From: Thioalkalivibrio sp.
Lineage (GTDB): Bacteria; Pseudomonadota; Gammaproteobacteria; Ectothiorhodospirales; Ectothiorhodospiraceae
DNA length: 64,000 bases
NCBI GenBank assembly: GCA_007116035.1
Contig: SKJG01000067.1
Coordinates: 1-64,000 of the forward strand
Direction of reading: 5' to 3'
In this document: piece by piece, positions 8,058 through 18,707 of the stretch
How positions within the stretch are numbered: position 1 is the stretch's first letter
Layout: every line of letters starts with the position of its first letter
Program-made: the position numbers and the translations under genes
The notes under the pieces: model-generated
Database searches by the model: none
What the model was told of the DNA's origin: nothing
Seen by the model: only the letters and a program-made list of their open reading frames with translations

Positions 8058-8972
8058 TCAGTCCTCGCCACCCTTGTCGCGCGCCAGGAACCGCTCGCGC
8101 AGGTTTGTCACGCCGTCGATCGCGCCCAGCGCGGCGATCAGCAGGAACATCTGTGGCAGTGCGAGCACCAGCAAAACGTACATACCGGCCAGCCAGAAGT
8201 TGCTCATGTTCTGTGCGTGGGTCAGTGCATGCATCACGGCCAACCCTTGGAGGAAGAACAGCACCGCCAGGATGAAGGCCAGCTCCAGCGCCAGCGGCAC
8301 ACCCGCCAGCTGCCCGAACAGTGCCAGCATCACTGCCGCGATACTGAGATAGTGACCCATCTGCAGGGCGCGGAACTCGGGGCCGAAGGCGCCAGGGTTG
8401 AACAGCAGCGCCTGCCAGTAGCGTGCGACCACCAGACTCAGGACCATGCTGAGCAGGAAGATCCCGGCCAGCAGGCCGGTCAGGAAGGGAGCGACCGTGA
8501 CCAGCGCCGCTTCCAGGTCGTCCGCCCCCGGACCGCCCGTTTCCACGAACGGCGCGAGCATCTGCATACCGACGGAAACCCAGGCCGCCTCCAGGTCCGG
8601 CACCAGCAATCGGGCCGTCAGCACCAGCGCCCCGGCAACCAGCGCCGCCATGGACAGGGTCGTACGCCAGGATACCGACTGCCGCAGCACCTCGCCCATC
8701 GCCGCCACCGGCAGCCACTGCGCAAGGCCAGCCATGATGCCGACCAGTGGCGACCCACCCATCAGCGCCAGGACCAGCGCACCCAGGATCAGGGAGGCGA
8801 CGCCTGCGACGAAAAGCGCCTGCCCGAGTCCCAGGCGCAACGCCACCAGGGCGACGACCGCCCCGCTGAGGATTGCGATGGGCGGAACGAATATCCCCAG
8901 CGCGCCGAGGCCCGTTGCCGCGCCCACCGCGCGCCAGCGCCCCTGCATCGCAAAGTCGGCCAACACGCGCAT
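8058..8972 (-). CDS. DUF2232-type integral membrane protein
   Basis: This 304-residue hydrophobic protein has roughly eight membrane helices and few charged loops. Its position between rpsR and rplI and its length match the DUF2232 membrane proteins (YybS-like) found at this place in many gammaproteobacteria. Its molecular function is not known. It is co-directional with the ribosomal protein genes and probably co-transcribed, with gaps of 26 and 74 bases. There is no signal peptide other than the first helix. Confidence 0.82.
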   Translation of the reverse strand: MRVLADFAMQGRWRAVGAATGLGALGIFVPPIAILSGAVVALVALRLGLGQALFVAGVASLILGALVLALMGGSPLVGIMAGLAQWLPVAAMGEVLRQSVSWRTTLSMAALVAGALVLTARLLVPDLEAAWVSVGMQMLAPFVETGGPGADDLEAALVTVAPFLTGLLAGIFLLSMVLSLVVARYWQALLFNPGAFGPEFRALQMGHYLSIAAVMLALFGQLAGVPLALELAFILAVLFFLQGLAVMHALTHAQNMSNFWLAGMYVLLVLALPQMFLLIAALGAIDGVTNLRERFLARDKGGED

Positions 8973-8998
8973 TGGCGGCCCCTGCGTTCCGGAAAGGC

Positions 8999-9226
8999 CT
9001 AGAACTGGTTGTCGGTGTACGGCAACAGCGCCAGGAAACGCGCGCGCTTCACGGCGGTGGCCAGCTGGCGCTGGTACTTCGCGCTGGTCCCGGTCACCCG
9101 GCTCGGGACGATCTTCCCGGTCTCGGTGATGAAGTTCCTGAGCAGATTCAGGTCCTTGTAATCAATGTACTCGATACCTTCGGCGGTGAAGCGGCAATAC
9201 TTGCGACGGCGGGAAAAACGGGCCAT
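8999..9226 (-). CDS. rpsR: 30S ribosomal protein bS18
   Basis: This 75-residue basic protein has the bS18 segments Y-C-R-F and I-D-Y-K-D and the C-terminal helix region [11 protein letters not shown]. It follows rpsF with a 66-base gap, the conserved order. bS18 and bS6 form a heterodimer on the 30S platform. Confidence 0.97.
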   Translation of the reverse strand: MARFSRRRKYCRFTAEGIEYIDYKDLNLLRNFITETGKIVPSRVTGTSAKYQRQLATAVKRARFLALLPYTDNQF

Positions 9227-9292
9227 GACAGTGACTCCTCAGACAATCGGGTTGAAGCAATCTGGAATAGGGAATGGGTGCGGTTCCGGGGA

Positions 9293-9709
9293 CTAGGCGC
9301 GGGCGTCCACGTCCTCTTCCTCGTCTTCTTCCTCGTCGCGTCCGCCACGGTCATCGCGACGGGGACGGGCCTTGCCGCTCTCTTCCTCCTCGCGGCCCTT
9401 GGACAGGGGCGAAGGTTCGGAGTCCGCCTTTTCCATACGCATCACCAGGTGTCGAAGGACCGCGTCGTTGAAGCGGAACGCGCTGACCAGTTCCTCGACC
9501 GCTTCCTCGCCTGCCTCGACGTTCATCAGGACGTAATGCGCCTTGACCAACTTCTGGATCGGGTAGGCCAGCTGGCGACGCCCCCAGTCCTCGAGCCGGT
9601 GGACGACGCCCTCCTGGCTCTCAACCATCGCGCGGTAGCGCTCGATCATGGCCGGGACCTGCTCACTCTGGTCGGGATGGACCAGGAAAACCACTTCATA
9701 ATGACGCAT
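9293..9709 (-). CDS. rpsF: 30S ribosomal protein bS6 with charged C-terminal tail
   Basis: Residues 1-95 form the normal bS6 fold, starting [13 protein letters not shown]. From about residue 97 to 138 there is a long tail rich in E, D, R and K that ends in an acidic run. E. coli S6 has a shorter acidic tail that receives added glutamates from RimK; the tail here is longer and mixed in charge. AAGGAG precedes the ATG, and a promoter and possible leader structure lie upstream. Confidence 0.95.
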   Translation of the reverse strand: MRHYEVVFLVHPDQSEQVPAMIERYRAMVESQEGVVHRLEDWGRRQLAYPIQKLVKAHYVLMNVEAGEEAVEELVSAFRFNDAVLRHLVMRMEKADSEPSPLSKGREEEESGKARPRRDDRGGRDEEEDEEEDVDARA

Positions 9710-9715
9710 GCAAAC

Positions 9716-9803
9716 TACTCCTTACGGGTAACAGCCTCCCGCCCGGAACAGGGATTCCAGCGGTGAGGCAAGAAGTCGCCGAGAGCGGCGAGAAAAGCGC
9801 GAA
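9716..9803 (-). ncRNA. rpsF_leader: Possible S6:S18-binding rpsF leader
   Basis: Between the predicted promoter and rpsF the minus strand carries T-T-C-C-G-G-G-C-G-G-G-A-G-G-C and then C-T-G-T-T-A-C-C-C just before AAGGAG. From general knowledge the S6:S18 complex binds a CCG-containing hairpin in many rpsF leaders and represses the operon. The match is by eye and the structure is not proven. Confidence 0.35.
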
Positions 9804-9832
9804 AGCATAGGCGATCGGCCGGCGCAATACAA
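9804..9832 (-). promoter_or_regulatory. Sigma-70-like promoter for the rpsF operon
   Basis: On the minus strand TTGTAT (9832-9827) is followed after 17 bases by TATGCT (9809-9804), about 95 bases before the rpsF ATG. It lies in the 169-base gap after the upstream rlmB gene. Confidence 0.6.
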
Positions 9833-9878
9833 GGCGAAGCGGTCCGGGCGGGGGCCCGCGCAGGGCGGAAATGGCCGA

Positions 9879-10619
9879 TCAGCCTCGTGCCCGCTGGCGC
9901 ACCGCCTCGAACAGCGCGATGCCGGCGGCGACAGAGACGTTCAAGCTGGCAACGCTCCCTGTCATGGGAATGGCCGCGAGGTGATCGCAGGTCTCGCGCG
10001 TCAGGCGGCGCAGTCCCTCCCCTTCCGCTCCCAGCACCAGTACCGTGGGCACACTTAGATCGACCTGGTACAGCAACGTGTCGGTGTCGCCCGCGAGCCC
10101 GACGGCCCAGAGACCCTGGTCGCGCAGGGTCCGCAGGGTCCTTGCCAGGTTGACCACGGAAATCAGCGGCACGGTCTCCGCCGCGCCCGAGGCAGCCTTG
10201 GCGGCCGCCGGCGTCAGCGAGGCACTGCGATCCCGGGGCACGATCACCGCGCGGGCCCCGGCCGCATCGGCGCTGCGCAGGCAGGCACCCAGATTGTGCG
10301 GGTCGGTCACGCCATCCAGGGCCAGAAAGAGCGTTCCGCCCGCGGCGACCAGGTCCGCAAGATCGGCCTCGGTCGCGCGCCGACGTGGCAGCGTCCAGGC
10401 CACCACACCCTGATGGCGCAGGTCGGCATGGCCACGGTCGAGACGGTCCCGGCGCACCCGCTCGACACTGATCCCAAGCCCCTCGGCAAGAGCGATGATA
10501 CTGCCCAGGCGCGCGTCAGCCGAGTCCGCAGCCACCTGCAGGCGCTTGACCCTCTCGGGGGCATTGGCCAGGAGCGACTCCACTGCATGTAGACCACCGA
10601 CGACCTCCGTCGGATTCAT
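9879..10619 (-). CDS. rlmB: 23S rRNA (guanosine-2'-O-)-methyltransferase RlmB
   Basis: This SpoU-family SAM methyltransferase (246 residues) modifies G2251 in the P loop of 23S rRNA. It has an N-terminal L30e-like substrate domain (about 1-75) and a knotted catalytic domain with D-G-V-T-D-P-H-N-L-G near 105-115 and the N-V-S-V-A-A-G-I-A-L-F motif near the C-terminus. Its ATG overlaps the rnr stop by four bases, as in the usual rnr-rlmB operon. Confidence 0.95.
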   Translation of the reverse strand: MNPTEVVGGLHAVESLLANAPERVKRLQVAADSADARLGSIIALAEGLGISVERVRRDRLDRGHADLRHQGVVAWTLPRRRATEADLADLVAAGGTLFLALDGVTDPHNLGACLRSADAAGARAVIVPRDRSASLTPAAAKAASGAAETVPLISVVNLARTLRTLRDQGLWAVGLAGDTDTLLYQVDLSVPTVLVLGAEGEGLRRLTRETCDHLAAIPMTGSVASLNVSVAAGIALFEAVRQRARG

Positions 10620-13360
10620 GAGTCCGAATCCCGACGCCTCCTGCGTCCCGAGCGCCGACGGCCGGATCCGGCCGCCGAATCATCCCCCGCGGGGGTTTCG
10701 GCCTGGATCTCCTTCACCTCCGGCTTGGTCTTGGACGACGGCCGGATCAGCATGGCCACCTCACCCTGGGGTTCGGCGCGGCGCCGGCGCCGGCGTGGCG
10801 GCTCTGGCGCGGGAGGGGATTCGGTGGATTCCGCTTCGCGCGGTGCCACCGGGGCCTGCCTCGGGGCCTGCCTCGGAGCCGGCGTCTGCGGAGCGGAGGG
10901 CGTGGAATCGACCGCATCCGCAGGGGGGTTCCGGCGGCGGCGCCCCTTGGGCTTCGCCTCAGGCCGGGCCTCGGCCTTTGTCGGCTCCGGCACGTTAGCG
11001 GGTTGCGGCGGTGCATCCGCCTCCTGCGCCGAGGCTTCGTCGTCCCGAGGCGCCGGCGCCTCGGGCTTGCGCCCGCGACGACCCCGGCGCCCTTGCTTGC
11101 GTCCGTCGCCCGCCTCACGTCCGGCACCCGCCGCCTCCCGCTTGGGCTTGCGTGGCGCGGCGTCGGTCGCTCGGCCTTCCTCGTCCACCAGACGCAGGTC
11201 GATCTTGCGATCGTCGAGGCTCACCCGGGTCACCTGGACCTTCAGGCGGTCGCCGATACGGAAGGTCCGGCCTCCGCGCTCCCCGGTCAGGCGATGGCGG
11301 ATCGGATCGAAGTGATAGAAGTCGTTATCCAGGCTGGTCACGTGCACCAGGCCGTCGATGAAGACATCGACGATCTCCACGAACAGGCCAAATCCGGTGA
11401 CCCCCGAGACCACACCATCGAAGACATCGCCGACCTTGTCCTCCATGTACTCGGCCTTCAGCCAGGCGATGGCATCGCGGGTGGCGTCGTCGGCGCGCCG
11501 CTCGGCCATGGAACAGTGCTCGCCCAGGGTCTCCATGTCACTGTGCGAGTACGCGAACCCTGCGATCTTGCCGCTGCGCAGTACGTGGCGGATACCGCGG
11601 TGCACGAGCAGGTCGGGATAACGGCGGATCGGTGACGTGAAATGCGCATAGTCGTCGAGTGCCAGGCCGAAGTGGCCGCTGAGGCCGGGACCGTAGACGG
11701 CCTGGCTGAGCGAGCGCAGTACCACGGTCTGGATCAACTGCTTGTCCGGGCGGTCGGCGGCCGCGCGCAGCACCGCCGAATAGTGCGTCGGCGTGGGCTC
11801 ATCGCCACCGTCCAGCGTCAGGCCAACCCCGGAAAGGAAATCACGCAGGTCGTCGATCTTCTCGGTCGGGGGTTGGTCGTGAATGCGGTACAAGGCCGGC
11901 ACCTTGTGCTTTTTCAGGAACTTGGCCGCGGACACGTTGGCGGCGATCATGCATTCCTCCACTAGCCGGTGGGCATCGGTGCGCTCCACCGGCACGATGC
12001 GCTCGATCTTGCGCTCGGGACCGAACTCGATCCGGGTCTCGGTGGAGTCGAAGTCGATCGCACCGCGGCGATTGCGTGCAGCGTTGAGCACCTTGAACAC
12101 CGCGTGCAGTCGCTCCAGATGCGGCAGTAGTTTCGCGTGCTGCTTGCGCAGGGACTCGTCGCCGTCGACCAGCATCGCCGCCACCTGGGTGTACGTCAGG
12201 CGCGCGTGGGAGCGCATCACGCCCTCATGGAAGGTGAAGCTGCGCAAGGCGCCGCGCTTGCCGATTTCCATCTCGCAGACCATGCACAGGCGCTCGACAT
12301 CGGGATTCAGCGAGCACAGGCCGTTGGACAGCACCTCCGGCAGCATCGGGATCACCTGCTTCGGGAAATACACCGATGTGCCCCGGTTGCGCGCCTCCTT
12401 GTCCAGCGCCCCCTCCCTTTCCACGTAGTGGGAAACATCGGCGATCGCGACCCAGAGCCGCCAGCCCGCGTTGGTTTCCTCGCAGTACAGGGCATCGTCG
12501 AAATCGCGTGCGTCCGCACCGTCGATGGTCACCAGCGGCTTCTTGCGCAGATCCAGCCGTCCCTTGCGGGCTGCCGCGGGGACCTCGGCACCGAACCGGT
12601 CGGCGGCGGCGGTCACCTCGTCGGGCCATTGGAACGGCAGCCCGTGCGCGCGGATCGCGATGTCGATCTCCATGCCCGGGGCCATGTGTTCGCCGAGGAC
12701 TTCGACCACTTCCCCGCGCAGGCGGGCCTTCCGCGACGCCTGCGGCCGAATGCGCACCACGACGATCTGGTCGTCGCCGGCCACGCCCAGGCCGTCAGGC
12801 GGAATCAGGATGTCGTGGGTGATCCGCTTGTTGTCCGGGGTGACCACGCCGACCCCGTCCTCGATCCGGATGCGACCGACCACCTGCTCGGAACCGCGCT
12901 CGAGGATCTCGATGATGCCTCCCTCGCGCCGCCCCCGGTGATCGACGCCCATCACCCGCCCGAGCACGCGATCCCCGTGCAGCACGCCGCGCATCTGCCG
13001 CGGCGACAGAAACAGGTCGTCGCTCTGGTCGTCGGGGACCAGGAAGCCGAAGCCGTCGGGATGGCCGATCACCCGTCCGCGCAGCAGGTCGGCCTGCTCT
13101 ACCGGCAGGTAGGCGCCACGGCGGTTGCACAGCAACTGGCCGTCGCGCTCCATCGCACGAAGGCGCCTGCGCAGGGCCTCCGTCTGTTCCTCGCTCACAA
13201 TGCCGAGGCGTTCCGCGATCTCCTCGAACTCCAGCGGGTTGCCGGCCTCGATCACGCTTTCCAGGATCAGTTCGCGGCTGGCGATCGGGTTTTCGTACTT
13301 CTGTGCCTCGCGCTCGAAATTCGGATCGACCGGCGGACGGTTGCTGCGTTTTCTGGGCAT
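10616..13360 (-). CDS. rnr: Ribonuclease R with extended basic tail
   Basis: RNase R is a processive 3'-5' exoribonuclease that degrades structured RNA. The 914-residue protein has an N-terminal winged-helix-like region, two cold-shock domains, the RNB catalytic domain (catalytic aspartates in D-A-R-D-F-D-D, about residue 280) and an S1 domain (about 640-725). A long low-complexity tail of roughly 185 residues follows, rich in R, K, P, A and E. E. coli RNase R is 813 residues, so the tail accounts for the extra length. It is coupled to rlmB. Confidence 0.95.
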   Translation of the reverse strand: MPRKRSNRPPVDPNFEREAQKYENPIASRELILESVIEAGNPLEFEEIAERLGIVSEEQTEALRRRLRAMERDGQLLCNRRGAYLPVEQADLLRGRVIGHPDGFGFLVPDDQSDDLFLSPRQMRGVLHGDRVLGRVMGVDHRGRREGGIIEILERGSEQVVGRIRIEDGVGVVTPDNKRITHDILIPPDGLGVAGDDQIVVVRIRPQASRKARLRGEVVEVLGEHMAPGMEIDIAIRAHGLPFQWPDEVTAAADRFGAEVPAAARKGRLDLRKKPLVTIDGADARDFDDALYCEETNAGWRLWVAIADVSHYVEREGALDKEARNRGTSVYFPKQVIPMLPEVLSNGLCSLNPDVERLCMVCEMEIGKRGALRSFTFHEGVMRSHARLTYTQVAAMLVDGDESLRKQHAKLLPHLERLHAVFKVLNAARNRRGAIDFDSTETRIEFGPERKIERIVPVERTDAHRLVEECMIAANVSAAKFLKKHKVPALYRIHDQPPTEKIDDLRDFLSGVGLTLDGGDEPTPTHYSAVLRAAADRPDKQLIQTVVLRSLSQAVYGPGLSGHFGLALDDYAHFTSPIRRYPDLLVHRGIRHVLRSGKIAGFAYSHSDMETLGEHCSMAERRADDATRDAIAWLKAEYMEDKVGDVFDGVVSGVTGFGLFVEIVDVFIDGLVHVTSLDNDFYHFDPIRHRLTGERGGRTFRIGDRLKVQVTRVSLDDRKIDLRLVDEEGRATDAAPRKPKREAAGAGREAGDGRKQGRRGRRGRKPEAPAPRDDEASAQEADAPPQPANVPEPTKAEARPEAKPKGRRRRNPPADAVDSTPSAPQTPAPRQAPRQAPVAPREAESTESPPAPEPPRRRRRRAEPQGEVAMLIRPSSKTKPEVKEIQAETPAGDDSAAGSGRRRSGRRRRRDSDS

Positions 13361-13441
13361 TCACTTCACTCGTTTTGGAGCCCCCCGAGGCCTTGGCCTT
13401 GGTCGGGTCCGCAATTGGAACCCGGGGGCATGACAGATCAA

Positions 13442-13470
13442 TTGACACGTCCGGCGGAGGACTCTATATT
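13442..13470 (+). promoter_or_regulatory. Strong sigma-70 promoter for tRNA-Leu
   Basis: A consensus TTGACA (13442-13447), 17 bases, then TATATT (13465-13470). The tRNA begins 40 bases after the -10 box. It is the best promoter match I found in the window. Confidence 0.85.
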
Positions 13471-13510
13471 GCGCGCTCCTGAAGCGCAGGACCTCACGGT
13501 CCATCCTCGT

Positions 13511-13597
13511 GCCGAGGTGGCGGAATTGGTAGACGCGCTAGCTTCAGGTGCTAGTGGGCGTAAGCTCGTGGAGGTTCAAGTCCTCTCCTCGGCACCA
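13511..13597 (+). tRNA. tRNA-Leu (anticodon CAG)
   Basis: An 87-base type II tRNA. The acceptor stem GCCGAGG (13511-13517) pairs with CCTCGGC (13587-13593), followed by A and an encoded CCA. The anticodon stem CTAGC/GCTAG encloses a seven-base loop with CAG at 13545-13547. The long variable arm and the GTTCAAG T-loop are present. It reads CUG codons. Confidence 0.96.
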
Positions 13598-13732
13598 TTT
13601 CTTCCCTCATCCCTTTTTCCGTTCTCCGGCTTGGCCGTGCCTACCTGGTGATGCGTGCGCGCCAAACGTGCCACGCCGTTGCGGCCAATCCCAAGCGCCG
13701 GGCCGGAAAGACTCCGACCTGCACGGCTTCGA

Positions 13733-16211
<2,479 letters not shown>

Positions 16212-16239
16212 CGTTTTCCCTGTATCAACAGTGCTTCCC

Positions 16240-16431
16240 TCAGCCACGCACCCAGGCCAGCAGGGCAAGGCCGAGCAGCATCGAGATGAGCCCGAACAGC
16301 CGCAATGTCCCCTCCGGCAGACGGGCGAGTTCCAGGAGGCCCTCCCGGTAACGGCGCGGCACCAGAAACGGCAGGAGCCCCTCAAAAACAAGCAGCAGCG
16401 CGAACGCTGCTGCCAAATCCGACCATACCAC
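16240..16431 (-). CDS. DUF2065 small membrane protein
   Basis: This 63-residue protein has two hydrophobic helices separated by a basic loop and the segment R-L-F-G-L-I-S-M-L-L-G typical of DUF2065. The family sits between hflC and hisZ/purA in many proteobacteria, as here. The apparent start is GTG 11 bases after the hflC stop, with no strong ribosome site; a nearby ATG is out of frame. Function unknown. Confidence 0.85.
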   Translation of the reverse strand: MVWSDLAAAFALLLVFEGLLPFLVPRRYREGLLELARLPEGTLRLFGLISMLLGLALLAWVRG

Positions 16432-16442
16432 TCAGAAAGCCG

Positions 16443-17321
16443 TTATGGACTCTGCCGATCGTTCACCCCGGACGGGTCCTTGAAGTAACGGAAGAAGTCC
16501 GACGTCGGATCCATCACGTACGTGCTGCGCTCACCCGACAGCGAATTGCGGTACGCAATCAGGCTGCGGTAGAAGCTGAAGAAGTCTTCATCCGCCCCGA
16601 AGGCCTGGCCCAGAATCTCGGTGGCCCGCGCGTCGCCGACACCGCGGATCTCCTCGGACTCCCGGTAGGCGTCCGCCAGGATGACGGTACGATCACGGTC
16701 GGCACGCGAGCGGATGCGCTCTCCCTCCTCCTGACCGCGGGCCCGGAAGTCCTGGGCAACCCGCTGACGTTCGGCGCGCATGCGATCATACACTGATTCC
16801 GACACCTCGTCCGGAAGGTCGATGCGGCGGATGCGCACGTCGACCAGGGTTACACCCAGTTCGCGCGCAGTCTCCAAGGCCTCCTGGCGCACGGCACCCA
16901 TGATGGTCAGGCGCTCGCCGGCCACGACCTCGGCCAATTCGTACCGGGCAAACTCGTTACGCATGCCGTCGCGAAGGATCTGCGCCAGCCGCTCCTCGGC
17001 GTTGCGTTCGTCGCCGCGGGTGGCGCGGAAGAACTGCCCGACATCATCGATGCGCCACTTGGCGTAGAAGTCCACGATGACGTTCTTGGCCTCGCTGGTC
17101 AGGAAGCGGTCCGGCGGGATGTTGAGCGTCATGATCCGGGCTTCGAAAAAGCGCACGTTGTTGATCAACGGGAACTTCAAGTGCAGACCCGGCTCGAGGT
17201 CCACCTTGCGCACTTCCCCGAGCGAGAAGAGGATGACGCGTTCACGCTCGTCGACCGTGTAGGTGGACATGGCGATCAAGATGACCGCAACGATGGCGGC
17301 GATACCTGCTATGCGAAACAT
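16443..17321 (-). CDS. hflC: HflC, subunit of the HflKC membrane complex
   Basis: HflC is a band-7/SPFH protein anchored in the inner membrane by one N-terminal helix (about residues 4-22), with the bulk in the periplasm. With HflK it surrounds and modulates the FtsH protease. The 292-residue length, the T-V-D-E-R-E-R-V-I-L-F start of the SPFH domain and the adjacent hflK gene make the call firm. Its ATG overlaps the hflK stop by one base (TAATG). Confidence 0.96.
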   Translation of the reverse strand: MFRIAGIAAIVAVILIAMSTYTVDERERVILFSLGEVRKVDLEPGLHLKFPLINNVRFFEARIMTLNIPPDRFLTSEAKNVIVDFYAKWRIDDVGQFFRATRGDERNAEERLAQILRDGMRNEFARYELAEVVAGERLTIMGAVRQEALETARELGVTLVDVRIRRIDLPDEVSESVYDRMRAERQRVAQDFRARGQEEGERIRSRADRDRTVILADAYRESEEIRGVGDARATEILGQAFGADEDFFSFYRSLIAYRNSLSGERSTYVMDPTSDFFRYFKDPSGVNDRQSP

Positions 17322-18526
17322 TAGCGCACCTCCCGGGCACGCGGATCAGGCCGTGGGGCCGCCGGTCGGTTCATGCCCGCGCTGGGCGTGCTGATTCCGA
17401 AGCTGCCGCGCGTGCCGTCCAGCGGTTCCGGGGTCGGGCCCGGGAGCGCGCCCGCACCGGTCCCTCGAAGCAACTGGTCGAGCGGCAGCATCATCAGGTT
17501 GTTGGTCTGCGCAACGTCCAGCATCACCTTGTTCGAGTCCTGGAAGATGGCCTCCACCGCCTCGATATAAAGACGCTGGCGGGTCACGCTCGGTGCGACC
17601 TGGTATTCCGCGAGCAGCTGCGAGAAGCGGGAGGCGTCACCCTCGGCTCTGGCGATCGTCTGATCCCGGTAACCTTCCGCCTCTTCCAGGATACGGGCCG
17701 CCTGACCGCGAGCACGCGGGATCAGGCCGTTGGCATAGGCCTCGGCTTCGTTCCGGAAGCGGGCCTCGTCCTCACGGGCGCGGATCGCGTCGGCGAAGGA
17801 TTCCTGCACCGGCTCGGGCGGCTGCGCCTGCTGCATCGACATGGCCGTGACGATCAAGCCCGCGCCGTAGGAATCGAGGGCCTGCTGCAGTGTCTGGCGC
17901 GAGCTGATTGCGATCTCGCCACGGCCCTCACCCAGGATGAAGTCCAGCCGGCTCTTGCCTACGCTCTCGCGAATGGCCGATTCCATCAACTGCTGCACGG
18001 TGACGTCGGGATTGCGCACGTTGAATTTGTAATCGACGACGTCCAGCACGCGATACTGCACCGCGATGTCGACGTCGATGATGTTTTCGTCGGCGGTCAG
18101 CATCAGCGCCCGATTCTGCAGCGTACGGATGCTGTCGACGTTTTCGACCTCCACACGCTCGATCGGCCACGGCAGATGCCAGTTCGGCCCGGGAGACGAG
18201 ACTTGCTGGAAGGCCCCGAAGCGCAACACCACGCCCCGCTCACCTTCGCTCACGATGTAGAAACCGGAAGCCAGCCACACCACCACTGCAATGATCAGCG
18301 CGAGGCTCACCACGGCCTTGGAATTGCGACTCATTCCCGAGCCACCGTCGTCGCCTGAACTGCCACTGCCACCGCCACCAAAAAGGCTGTTGATCTGCTG
18401 AGTGACCTTGCGCATCATTTCTTCAAGATCGGGCGGACGCTGCCCGCCGCCACCACCGCCCCCGCCGCCGCGTTGACCGCCGCTCCAGGGATCGCGCTGG
18501 TTGTTTCCCGGTTCATTCCAGGGCAT
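17321..18526 (-). CDS. hflK: HflK, subunit of the HflKC membrane complex
   Basis: The 401-residue protein has a cytoplasmic N-terminus very rich in glycine and proline (residues about 5-65), one membrane helix (about 74-95) and an SPFH domain that begins G-F-Y-I-V-S-E-G-E-R-G-V-V-L-R-F. It partners HflC in restraining FtsH. It heads the hflK-hflC-DUF2065-hisZ-purA run. The upstream hfq and hflX genes that often precede it are not here; a malic enzyme gene lies upstream instead. Confidence 0.95.
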   Translation of the reverse strand: MPWNEPGNNQRDPWSGGQRGGGGGGGGGQRPPDLEEMMRKVTQQINSLFGGGGSGSSGDDGGSGMSRNSKAVVSLALIIAVVVWLASGFYIVSEGERGVVLRFGAFQQVSSPGPNWHLPWPIERVEVENVDSIRTLQNRALMLTADENIIDVDIAVQYRVLDVVDYKFNVRNPDVTVQQLMESAIRESVGKSRLDFILGEGRGEIAISSRQTLQQALDSYGAGLIVTAMSMQQAQPPEPVQESFADAIRAREDEARFRNEAEAYANGLIPRARGQAARILEEAEGYRDQTIARAEGDASRFSQLLAEYQVAPSVTRQRLYIEAVEAIFQDSNKVMLDVAQTNNLMMLPLDQLLRGTGAGALPGPTPEPLDGTRGSFGISTPSAGMNRPAAPRPDPRAREVR

Positions 18527-18707
18527 TTACTGTGACTCCTACTATCGGTACAAGCGTATGAACGTGAAACCCGCGTTTGGTTCGCCAAGTGTTCTACGTA
18601 GGGGCCGGCATTTTAGGCACCACCCCCCCACCTAGCAAGCCCGGAGTACCCCGTCGACGCAGGGATCGGTCTCTCGCTCTCTGCGTTGGCACAAGCGGGA
18701 AGAAGGT

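Noticed and set aside
13598-13732. Terminator downstream of tRNA-Leu
   Set aside because: There is a pyrimidine-rich stretch but no stable stem in front of it.
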